A DNA stretch of 64,000 nt from the NCBI GenBank assembly GCA_922989275.2, contig OV277863.1, positions 51,318,999-51,382,998 on the forward strand, given 5' to 3'. Position numbers and translations under genes: made by a program. The notes below the pieces were generated by a model. That model saw only the letters and a list, made by a program, of their open reading frames with translations. It was not told where the DNA came from and made no database searches. Of this stretch, positions 34,658-44,321 are shown piece by piece; position 1 is the first letter of the stretch, and each line of letters begins with the position of its first letter. The stretch is from Gari tellinella (taxonomy: Eukaryota; Mollusca; Bivalvia; Cardiida; Psammobiidae).

Positions 34658-35275
34658 ACACTAGCCCCTGTTCCACACACCACAGCTCCTCATGTGTAGC
34701 GTTATACATACTATGTTACTAGAAACGTGTAAGAAATAAACGACCTCTATTAATATAAATTTTCACAAAATGAAAATTACTAAATTGTTTAAAGTGACAC
34801 ACATTTTAAAGCACACGAGTTTTAAAATCTGACGTTTAATAATCAGTTAAAACAAACTTTCCTGAAAGTAAAACATTGTTCCCATAGACTTATTAATTGA
34901 GGCTGTTTGGAAAATATAAGAGCATCAATGATATTATTTACAATAAAATTGGAATATTATATTATACATACATGTAAAGAACTATGGGCATAATCAAAAC
35001 TATCAACTGAGAACTAAAATGATATACGAGGCCTAAGCATGTATACATTAACCCATTTTTGCCCACGATCCCATATATGGGACATAGGCAAACACTGTTT
35101 ACTGATAGGTGTTTCAATATAAAACAAAATGGAAATGAAAAATTTGACTAGGCACCCCTTTGATAAAAAATGGACTAATCCAATATATAAACATGGAAGA
35201 ATCCACTGGGTATAAATGGGTTAAAACAGGTTTTGGAATATAGTCTTATCATTATGTTCTTCTCAAGTCTGCTTA

Positions 35276-35516
35276 CAGTGGAGAAAACGTTATTCTTTCC
35301 CGTTGAAACGCAAACGAAACGCAAAACACTTAAGCGTAGAAAAGTACAATTTTTAGACAATTCTGACAATTTATGTTCATCTGAGTGGCAAACAGTTTGG
35401 AGCCTGACCAGACGCCGGGTAACCCGACGTCTGATTTGGCTCCAAACTGTTTGCAAAAGAAATAACAGTTTGAGCGTAAACGCGTTTATTGGGAAAGAAT
35501 AACATTTTCTCCACTG
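35276..35516. mobile_element. MITE, family A, inverse orientation
   Basis: Ends CAGTGGAGAAAACGTTATTC and the complement (AACATTTTCTCCACTG), TA-flanked. Hairpin tip: CGCCGGGTAACCCGACG. Confidence 0.9.
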
Positions 35517-35761
35517 TATCATTACCTGTATCATTACCTGTATCAACTGTCTTAGAAAACAGATATGTCAGTATTTCTCAACAAATACGTTTGTGCTAAA
35601 ACACCGAGTAACTCTGATCAGACCTCAAACATTATATTTTACTTCTCTGATTCAAATCAATAGTTAATATGTTCAGGAACATGTCATTGTCTACATTTTC
35701 AGCAGTGCGCACATTTGCGCTTAGCTTTATACATGTAATAGCACATTTTTCACTGAGTCTA

Positions 35762-36007
35762 CAGTGGAGAATCTGTTATTCTTTCCCAATAAACGCGTTT
35801 ACGCTAAAACTATTATTTGCAGTGCAAACAGTTTGAAGCCAGATCAGACGCCGGGTAACCCGGCGTCTGATCAGGCTCCAAACTATTTGCCACCAAGATA
35901 AACAAGAATTATCAGAATTGTCCAAAAGTTGTTCTTTTCTACGTTTTAGTGTTTTACGTTTGCGTACGTTTGCGTTTAAACGGGAAAGAATAACAGATTC
36001 TCCACTG
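35762..36007. mobile_element. MITE, family A, near twin of the copy at 21351
   Basis: CAGTGGAGAATCTGTTATTC ends with TA targets. It differs from the 21351 copy at only a handful of sites, so both are recent. Confidence 0.92.
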
Positions 36008-36441
36008 TAACTATAAACGTAGGAAACAAAAGAGGAACGTATACAGTAACCCCGGGCGCGATGGTCTACTTTTATTATCGACAGAGTTCTCTGGTTCTGT
36101 TAGATGACCATTTGTAAATCACTGAGTCATCGGACCTCGGTTTATAAAAAGTCTCGTCGGAAGGACTTGGTCCGGCAGGCGGTCGAACACACGATCACTG
36201 GTAGCACAGTCGAGTGAACTACCCCTGGACCACGTCCGCTGGTAGTACCAAATACACCATCAAGCTACCATGTATCGCAAGTCTGTTAATCATTACCTTT
36301 ATCAATAGTCTTAGAAAACATATACATGTATGTCATTATTTGTCACCAAATGCGTTTGTGCTAAAACCGTTTTGTACAGTGCAAACAGTTCAGGATCTAT
36401 TTAGAAACCGAGTAACTCCGTGTCTGACCAGGCTTCAAATA

Positions 36442-36676
36442 CAGCGCTCCCTCCCTACAACGCCCTCCCTACAACGATCCCCTCCTTACAACGACACTTG
36501 CCACAGTTCCCGAAACAACACAATTATATCTGATGCTTTTATTGCTGCAATATCGTCTGCTCAAAAGTGTCGTCTGCTGGTTTTTTTTAAAATGGCATAT
36601 AGGTGGAAATGTTGATAGAATAAATATAGTGACGAATGACAAACAGCTTAAATCGAGATCAGACGCCGCGTAACGT
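36442..36676. mobile_element. MITE, family H, right end lost
   Basis: CAGCGCTCCCTCCCTACAAC at the left with TA. It is truncated inside the hairpin (CAGACGCCGCGTAACG|TTGCC). Confidence 0.7.
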
Positions 36677-37301
36677 TGCCTTACCACTTCCAAAAGTGGC
36701 AGTAAACAAAGGGCCTTTCTGAGTCGGAACGCCCCCCTGGCACCCGTCCCAGGACTGCAGTTCAGTCGCCAGTGATCAAGTGAACAGACCAGTTCACGAA
36801 ACTATCTGGGAAATATACCTTTCGTAGCGGTGAAACAAAAACAAAGGAATATAATATTATAATACCTGCTCAATGAACCTATGCGCAAATAATATTATGT
36901 TTAAGGACATAGGCGTTTTCGACTGGCTTATTTTCGTGGAGCAACCAAATCTCGTGGAGTACATATTTTGTTCTACTGGTAGTGTGACGTCATGGTCCGA
37001 CACGCCGTGGAGTACGAAAGATATCGGTTGTAAACCCTTGTTGAGTTTGTTAAGTAATAGACGCCAAACATAATCCATAAATAATTTTTTGATTGGTTAA
37101 ATGTGTTTCCTGGTGTATTCTCAATTGATGGAATAGCTAACGTTTTTGCCAGTCGATTACGCTTATTTTCTACATTTTAAACAGCGCACGCATTTGCGCT
37201 AATGCTATAATTTATAATCAAAAGAAATTTATAACGTTTGACTGTAGATAAATCTTCATATCTCCCTGCAACATAAATATAGGATCTGACATGAGTGATC
37301 A

Positions 37302-37410
37302 TAATTTATTGGATTTATAAAACGAGTCTTTTAGAAAACGATAAAAACGAGGTTTGCCGAGTTTAATCGTTTTCTAAAAGATTCGTTTTATAAATCCAAT
37401 AAATTATTAA
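37302..37410. repeat. near-perfect palindrome, 41 bp arms
   Basis: AATTTATTGGATTTATAAAA...CTTTTAGAAAACGAT pairs with ATCGTTTTCTAAAAG...AATAAATTA; the loop is about 23 bp. A single arm of the same family (TCGTTTTCTAAAAGACTCGT) lies at about 31415. Confidence 0.88.
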
Positions 37411-38044
37411 CACAAATGTTAGATTATATTTATAACATAAACTGGCAATGTTGTTTTTACCATCTCGATACTTGATTTTAGCTTGCTAGCTTCCTAATAA
37501 GTCCAATGGTTGACACATGATGGACCGCCCAAGTGAGTAAACATGCAATAAGTAGTTCCAAGGTTAACTCCGATTTATTCAGGATAAATATAGGTAGCAA
37601 ACATTCTCGTCCCGTCCCTTCCATTCCAATCTTTAGCCACCCGATCCCCGACAGAAATGTCGTTTGACGCCATATCTGTTTACACATTTTGGGAGCGCGT
37701 AAGAATAAACATTTAAGTAAGACAACCTTGTTTGCATAGATAAGCCACTAGTTATATACGAGAAATATTCAATGAGTGTTATTCACTGCTCGCACCGAAG
37801 GTTATGTTATAATCAATACTTAGTTGTTATACTGCAATCGCGTATTACACACCAATGGAACTGTTCTTAACACTTTCGAAAGAAATTGTCTAGCATTTCG
37901 TTAATAATAGAAACAATAAGGGCGACAAGACTACCACTTCCTTTCGGTGTCGCCATGGGCATAGAATACATTTCGTATTTTCCAGAGTAAGTTCTCGTTG
38001 GGATTTATATAAGTATTGTCTACTTGTCAATGTAATGTTTTCTT

Positions 38045-38195
38045 ATAGTGGAGAATACGTTATCCTTATCCGTTTAAATGCAAACCAAGCGCAACATTGT
38101 AATGCAAACATAAACAATGTTTTGAAACTTATAACGATTTGTTTTCAAACTGAATGGAAAATACTAAGCCCGTTTATCGGGAAAGAATAACCTCC
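38045..38195. mobile_element. MITE, family A, deleted copy
   Basis: ATAGTGGAGAATACGTTATC at the left and GGGAAAGAATAACCTCCAAA at the right; the central hairpin is missing. Confidence 0.6.
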
Positions 38196-38306
38196 AAAGT
38201 ACTATTCACATATACCGTATTGGAACAAGATATTTGTTTGATTTTCAGAGATAACAGGTTTGAAGGATTTCGTTTTTCAAGGATTATAGTGGTACCTCTG
38301 TCAAGC

Positions 38307-38636
38307 TTATTTAATCAGACGATTAACACATGTTATGAATATACTAAACCATTCTGAGACATCCTTATTAAACATTTCGTAAACTCCACCTTTCACGAGA
38401 TCAACCACAGCTTTTCCAGCGACATCGTAAAAACACCGCTTGATGCCAACTACTGTGCCGCCTGTGCATTTAGCCAAATCCCAGATACATTCGTATGTAT
38501 TTGTATCTGACCTAAAGAAACATATCATTGATAACCAACAGCTTTTAATCCATCCTGGTATAAAATTGGTCAAGGCATTGTAGATTGTTTCTATTATACC
38601 CTGAAATAGAAACACATACATAAGTATCAGCATCAT
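38307..38636 (-). CDS. possible small secreted cysteine-containing peptide
   Basis: A 109-codon frame on -. It starts MMLILMYVFLFQG, a short hydrophobic run that could be a signal peptide. The remainder holds six Cys (SCW, ICF, ECI, KCT, RCF, TCV), an even number that would allow three disulphides, and a GGTVVGIKRC centre. Its family is not recognised. Alternatively the exon begins at an acceptor TTTCTATTTCAG at about 38603, with the leader in the intron. Upstream on the same strand is a TATA-bearing block (39180-39460) with a possible donor CCG|GTAAAG near 39290. Ordinary codon content and no overlap with repeats favour a real exon, but the start is uncertain. Confidence 0.4.
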   Translation of the reverse strand: MMLILMYVFLFQGIIETIYNALTNFIPGWIKSCWLSMICFFRSDTNTYECIWDLAKCTGGTVVGIKRCFYDVAGKAVVDLVKGGVYEMFNKDVSEWFSIFITCVNRLIK

Positions 38637-38658
38637 TTGTATATAGAAAGATGTGTCA

Positions 38659-38761
38659 TTGCATGTGAAAGGACTGGTTTATTCTGCAAGGGGGGAAACC
38701 AGTGACGGCGAGGTTTGCTGGTTTCTCCTCGATCAGAATAAACCGGTCCTATATCATGCAA
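38659..38761. repeat. palindrome with ~43 bp arms
   Basis: TTGCATGTGAAAGGACTGGT pairs with ACCGGTCCTATATCATGCAA across a short GC-rich loop (AGTGACGGCGAGGTTTGC). Confidence 0.82.
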
Positions 38762-38880
38762 TGGAATATTAATCGATTTACCGGTACTAGTATCCCATCA
38801 ATACATTAGTTTAGCCTTTCAACTTCATAAGGTGAAACTAAATAAGACAAGTTACACGTAGAATTAAAGAATAATCTATC

Positions 38881-39022
38881 TTCTACCGTTGTGAAACGGT
38901 ATTTTACAACGGTTGGGAGTTGTGGTGCGCAGGAATTGACCAAGAAGGTCGAATGCCTGAGTGGTCAATTCCTTCGCACCACAACGACCGACCGTTGTAA
39001 AATACCGTTTCACACCGGTAGA
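38881..39022. repeat. palindrome with ~62 bp arms
   Basis: TTCTACCGTTGTGAAACGGT...GGAATTGACCAA pairs with TGGTCAATTCC...ACCGGTAGAA. Each arm itself has a short internal repeat (ACCGTTGTGAAACGGT). It lies between the six-Cys ORF and its candidate promoter. Confidence 0.88.
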
Positions 39023-39179
39023 ACAACATAGATAATTTCGATTCTAACATGACCAGATTTAAAGAAATTCATTAGAAAGGAAATCAAAAGTTCCACACTT
39101 ATTTCCTCAGCGGATGCAGTTTTTCGACCGAATAACTTTTTCCCGCGGCATTACAAGAATCTAACACCCAACAGCAAAT

Positions 39180-39460
39180 TTACATTTACCGATCCACAAT
39201 CTGGCATAGAACAGACATTACATGAAACAAGACAGAAGAATGGGAAATTTACAGTAACATGACTGATTAAAAGTAAATAGTCTTTACCGGCTATATGAAT
39301 AACGTAAGAAATTTCAAAAATATAACGTATGAATGCATGAGGTCACGTCAAGTCATATAACCTCGGGAGGAGCGGGGTAGAGAAGAGCGTTGTAAAACGT
39401 CTCAGGTATACCACGATGAGCTTGCTCTATTTTTATAGTGACCAAAACGCGTGTCATGTT
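39180..39460 (-). promoter_or_regulatory. TATA-bearing block upstream of the six-Cys ORF
   Basis: On -, GTCACTATAAAAATAGAGCA near 39437 is followed by CTACCCCGCTCCTCCC, CATATAGCCGGTAAAG (possible exon end) and TTGTTTCATGTAATGTCTG. The same series occurs at 6890-7190 on +. Conservation past the putative donor shows duplication of promoter, first exon and intron start. Confidence 0.5.
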
Positions 39461-40119
39461 TCAAATTTCTGATTTACAGGTAATAACCAATGGGGAGCAG
39501 GCCCAAGTGCGCGTTGTTTCATAGTTTTAATATTACACGACAGAAAAATGAAAACAAAAAGCACTTATCTTAAAGTTAATTAATGGTAATAAAATGGAAA
39601 AGTAAGCCGATTCAAGTTTGACAAGTTATACATTTCAACTCAAATGGGCCGTACTTAACGCTTCAACTCATACCATATATTTTCAATTAACAACGACTGC
39701 AAATTGTCACCAGTTTTTTCATGACTCTTTAAAGTCATGCATTTTTTGGAACAGTTTCATTTCTGACTCTGCGTCCCATGTAGCATTTATGTTGAAATTT
39801 GCCAAGACATTTTTGACATTTTGTTTTGTTTTTAGCCTGTCCATGCAAAGGCTCTTTCAAGTTTTGGCTAGTACATGTATACTACAGTATCGCTGAAGCA
39901 GAAGACAGAACTAGAGACGATTGTACAGTGATCTATAACAGCGCAGATATATACGATAATAAAAATATTGAATAATGTATAATTGTAAAAAGAAGATTTT
40001 GCTTTGAAAAATAAGAGCTTAATCTAAAAAACATATTGCTTTTTTCTATTTATGTGTACTTAAAAACGCGTCAGTACGCAAACATTATGTACACTATAAA
40101 TCGACACCAGCCTGTACTT

Positions 40120-40190
40120 AATTTACGTTATGGGTATGATACCTGCCTTCGAATGCGTCTTCCCGGGTTCGAATCACGCCGATGCAGTTT
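40120..40190 (+). repeat. weak tRNA-like sequence
   Basis: GGGTTCGAATC matches a Pol III box B and TATGGGTATGATACC is a poor box A. Stems do not pair well. Probably a decayed SINE head. Confidence 0.25.
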
Positions 40191-40403
40191 ATCTTACTTT
40201 TTCATTTTATTTAATCATAAGTTTGTCTGCTTTAGAAATTTCGACCGAGTTTCTTTCCAGTAAAGTTTTAACCTTGATTTAGTTGACGGAGCCTTAAAAG
40301 CAGAGTGACACTGTTTGGATTCTCTGATCAGACGACAAGTTACTCGGTATGCTATGGGAGTATGGGTCTAAGCTGTTTGCGATTTCTAGTCAATAAGCTC
40401 TTA

Positions 40404-40649
40404 CAGTGGAGAATCTGTTATTCTTTCCCGTTTAAACGCAAACGTACGCAAACGCAAAGCACTAAAACATAGAAAAGTACAACTTTTGGACAATTCTGAT
40501 AATTCTTGTTTATCTTGGTGGCAAACAGTTTGGAGCCTGATCAGACGCCGGGTTACCCGGCGTCTGATCTGGCTCTAAACTGTTTGCACTACAAATAATA
40601 GTTTTAGCGTAAACGCTATTATTGGGAAAGAATAACAGATTCTCCACTG
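40404..40649. mobile_element. MITE, family A, inverse orientation
   Basis: CAGTGGAGAATCTGTTATTC ends with TA targets. The hairpin (TTTGGAGCCTGATCAGACGC, tip GGGTTACCC) is in the opposite orientation to the 21351 copy. Confidence 0.92.
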
Positions 40650-40921
40650 TAGCAGGCGAATGACACACCTCTTTATTGCCATGCCACGAGCTAGAATTCA
40701 CCTAGAATATAAATGTGATAATAGAAAGCAGGCGGCATATTTGTACCAGACGCTATGGAAATTTCGTGCCAGTTTGGATCCTAAACAGACGCCGCGTAAC
40801 GCAACCAATATTCAAACTGTTAGACATTCATATCAATACTTTCTAAGTCATAAGCGCATAAAATTCCAAAGCATACCAACGATATACGCTGGCGATATGG
40901 CAGCGATTGTGTTTGACAATA

Positions 40922-41282
40922 CAGCACTCTCTCTCTACAACGACATCCGATGGGAGACTAAAAAAATATGTGCGTTGTTCGGAGGGAGCCGTTATAGGGA
41001 GGGAAATTGTCTTTCATTTGCAAACAGCTTGAATCTAGATCAGACGCCGCGTAACGCGGCGTCTGATCTGGTTTCAAGCTGTTTGTCACTGGTTATTAAG
41101 TTCTTTTCTGTCAAAATGTTCATTATGTAACTTTGAGAAAAACAGCAGACGTCAAATTTAAGTAGACGGTGTTGCAGCCATGAAAAGCGTTAGACATAGT
41201 TGTCTTGTTTCAGGAACAGCAGCAAGGGTCATTGTAAGGAGGTAGTCGTTGTTGAGAGGGCCGTTATAGAGAGGGAGCACGG
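40922..41282. mobile_element. MITE, family H
   Basis: CAGCACTCTCTCTCTACAAC and TTATAGAGAGGGAGCACGG ends with TA on both sides. The hairpin CTTGAATCTAGATCAGACGC...GTCTGATCTGGTTTCAAG has tip GCGTAACGC. Confidence 0.85.
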
Positions 41283-42202
41283 TATTTACGTCATAATGGC
41301 AGTGAAAGGGTTAAAAACTTACCCCTCCAGCTGTAAGCTCCAGCTCCCCTCGGCACATGCAGCCTTGGATAAGCATACAAACTAAGAAAACTGTAACAGA
41401 AAATAAGAAATGTCCATTTTAAGATATGGATGCTGATTGCAAACATGCGCGGATCCATTTATCCTGGGGTGACTATGAACCCTTTACTTTCATCTTGATT
41501 TAGATGTAATCTACCTTAAAACGCGATTGGATATAGGAAATTTGCACTTTGACTGTAGAGGAAATGGATACGCCTGGTGGTTATGTTGTTGTTGTTGTTG
41601 TTGGCGTACATGTGCTTAACACTCACAGGACAGCTTGGTACAGACATTATTGTCTGTCCAGCTGGAGGATTACGTGCATATCTGTTTTCAATTACCTCGC
41701 CATATAGGCAGCCATGCTCCGTCTTCAGAGGATTTTAAATACCCAATAAAGGGTATAGAGCTGCTATTGAATGAGATGAACCATATTGGCGCACTCCACT
41801 AAACCAGGCCAGTAACAGAGCTGAACATAGCTTCCCATGAGCAACTCCACTTTGACAAAGTAAAACTTTAAGGGTGCTTGATCTCGCATAATCCCTAAAG
41901 ATGATTTGAGATCGGTTCTCTCTGCTCAAAAGGATAACAACTTTTTTTCTATTGGCCCCATTGGTTTAATTTCTTACCTATTGTGTTAGTGTGAAGCAAC
42001 TGAACACTGTACACTGCCCAGAGAAACACACAACTAAGGTAAGAACTTCAGCCAAGGGCCGGGCCTGGTGGTTATAATGCTGCCCATTCTATCAATAAAA
42101 TACCACAACGTTTTTGCCAACAATTCAGGTTCGCTGTGCCTACCCATCGAACCTTTTTGATCAGGAATGAGTCTCAAATGTCTATTGACAGCACGTGTGG
42201 GG
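41283..42202. other. gene-free stretch
   Basis: A (GTT)n run lies at about 41585-41603 and one hairpin word GCCTGGTGGTTATAATGC at about 42065. No exon or element could be supported. Confidence 0.35.
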
Positions 42203-42440
42203 TTAACCCTTTCAAACCTACAGCCCTCTGTAGAGATTACTGATTACATATGCAAACAGTGTAGACCTTGATCAGAGGGCTCCTATAGGAGCCCTCTGGT
42301 CAGGGTCTGCACTGTTTGATATGTTCATTAATTTTTGTTGTCATATAAAAAATGTAATAGTAGACTTGTTAAAAAACTTGTACTAAAGTCCAAAAGGATT
42401 AAAAATACCCTAAAGATAAATTTAGGGTTGAAAGAGTTAA
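42203..42440. mobile_element. MITE, family E
   Basis: TTAACCCTTTCAAACCTACA and TTAGGGTTGAAAGAGTTAA ends. The near-perfect hairpin GCAAACAGTGTAGACCTTGA...GGGTCTGCACTGTTTG has tip CTCCTATAGGAG. Confidence 0.88.
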
Positions 42441-42582
42441 AAGAAGTTTTGAGATTGTGAACGAAAAATATAGATTGGCGAGTCAGTAGTAATATTTAAA
42501 CTTCCTTATCGCCAAACTGTATCGTCTGTTTAATTAAACCATTTGTCTGCCGTAATAACGTTGTCTGCACTTCTGCACAATA

Positions 42583-42828
42583 CAGTGGAGAATCTGTTAT
42601 TCTTTCCCGTTTAAACGCAAACGTACGCAAACGCAAAACACTAACACGTAGAAAAGAACAACTTTTGGACAATTCTGATAATTCTTGTTTATCTTGGTGG
42701 CAAACAGTTTGGAGCCTGATCAGACGCCGGGTTATCCGGCGTCTGATCTGGCTCCAAACTGTTTGCACTGCAAATAATAGTTTTAGCGTAAACGCGTTTA
42801 TTGGGAAAGAATAACAGATTCTCCACTG
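42583..42828. mobile_element. MITE, family A, inverse orientation
   Basis: CAGTGGAGAATCTGTTATTC ends with TA targets; hairpin tip GCCGGGTTATCCGGC. Confidence 0.92.
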
Positions 42829-42931
42829 TACCCAACTGTATTCAAAATGAAATGTACTCGCCCTTAGATTCACTGGATTTATGCAATTCATTTGTACAGA
42901 AACAGCGCCTGATATTAACACATTTCAATAT

Positions 42932-43067
42932 AGGCATGGTGACAGTAAAACAGAACGCTCCAAAAGGAGCCTTCTGTTTAACTGTCACCTTGCTTTAAGC
43001 AGTCACCTGCCGTAAACACATAACGATTAACACAATATTTATTGGTCGTAATATAGAGGTTTTACTG
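42932..43067. mobile_element. MITE, family F, left end missing
   Basis: The hairpin ATGGTGACAGTAAAACAGAA...TAACTGTCACCTTGCTTTAA and the right end AATATAGAGGTTTTACTG remain. Confidence 0.75.
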
Positions 43068-43293
43068 TTCTTGTTGAAGATGACACTATTTGTATTCAAC
43101 AATTACATATAATAACCTGCTAACTATTAACTACATGTACCAGATCAGATATACTCTGTTCATTCATACAATAGTAATCCGTGAAGACTGCCAATTACGG
43201 GGATGTGGGGGTATAGTATAGTATTTACAACTAGCAGTTCTGTAAAAGACAAAATATTCCTTTTTTAGTCCCCCCGTGCGCTACATCACAGAA

Positions 43294-43317
43294 CCCCCCC
43301 CCCCCCCCCCCCCCCCC
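43294..43317. repeat. homopolymer C24
   Basis: Twenty-four C in a row next to a fragment of the 33441 foldback family. Length is prone to assembly error. Confidence 0.9.
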
Positions 43318-44057
43318 GGTATGTATGGCGTTCTACACGGTGACTTTACTTTAACAATCGCGCGTTGTGAGCTAAACATATCACGCATTTTCCAAGAACG
43401 ACGGAAACTGAATTCTTTGGAATTGATAATGAAACAAGTGACCTAGTCAAATAATAAGTTCGAGTGTAGAGTATATACATGTATATATATAAATGAAAAG
43501 TTCCAATCTCCAATTAAGTCTTGTCCAAACAGTACATACTATACTCATCGCTAGGGTAGAGTGTGTTAAGGGGTTATTTACATCATATTCCAACAAAATC
43601 ATTTCGATGGTGCCATAATTATACTAAAGTAAAATAACAACTGTAACACGTACCTGTAAGTCTAGCCATATCGCACTGCGTAAGATATATGTATTACCTC
43701 CCGTGGTACTATAACAATGTTCGTTACACCTTTAACCAAATTTAACGTGAGGTATTAACCCCTTCACCGCCATAGCGTCGACTGTTCCAATATTGTTATC
43801 TGCAAAATCGTTTCAAAGTTAGATTTATCGTGTCAACTAAAGATAACGTTTGAAGTTAACGTTTTGACGTCTATGTTGATTTACTTCTTATCTACAACCT
43901 AATGTTTGTTTATTCTCCTAGATCTATGGAAATAGTTCATTGAACAGAAATAGACTATTTATAGATTAACACAAATACTGGATTTGTTAAATAATACATG
44001 TACTTTTATTTTTAGATTATTAACCACAAACTTTATGAACAATTAACATTGCGCATA

Positions 44058-44220
44058 TAGTCAATACTTCGAACTCGCTTAAAATCTATCGTACCAGTAT
44101 TTCATAAGTTTAATTTTTAAGTTGATCTCGCGTAAGTCGAACACATCCGTATTTCAAAGTTAAAACGTAGCTAAGCCACGATTTAACTTTGAAAGCGAGT
44201 TCGAAGTATCGAGTTTCGAC
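44058..44220. mobile_element. MITE, family I
   Basis: Left TAGTCAATACTTCGAACTCG and right CGAGTTTCGACTG, with centre GTTAAAACGTAGCTAAGCCA. It ends directly at a (TA)n run (44221-44244), so the TA target may have seeded or been placed in that microsatellite. Confidence 0.75.
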
Positions 44221-44321
44221 TGTATATATATATATATATATATATCTTAATTTCCTCCAAGAAGACGATCTTCAATACATGAACATACAAAATACAAAAT
44301 GAAATATTAACATCTACAGAA

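Larger units (their letters stand above)
33441..34701. mobile_element. long foldback element, 1.26 kb, with two MITE insertions in one arm
   Basis: The left arm opens CGCTACATATGGGGGAGCTG and the right arm closes CAGCTCCTCATGTGTAGCG. Matching inner words include CAGAACTGCTAGTTATAAAT (left, about 33678) against TTTACAACTATAGCAGTTCT (right, about 34348). CCTGGTTTTTCAAACATCTC (about 33771) pairs with GAAATGTTTGAAAAACCAGG (about 34013). The right arm is interrupted by MITEs at 34033 and 34406. No transposase is seen. A fragment of the same family (ACAACTAGCAGTTCTGTAAA) recurs at about 43229. Confidence 0.75.

Noticed and set aside
35175..35546. Overlapping frames of 123 and 89 codons with protein-like similarity to frames at 21342, 24286, 25366 and 42496
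   Set aside because: All are translations of family A MITEs; the shared words (for example FPINAFTLKLLF) come from the repeated DNA, not from a protein family.
36030..36235. Possible SINE on the minus strand (GTGTTCGACCGCC as box B)
   Set aside because: The box B match is imperfect and no second copy of the body was confirmed in the window.
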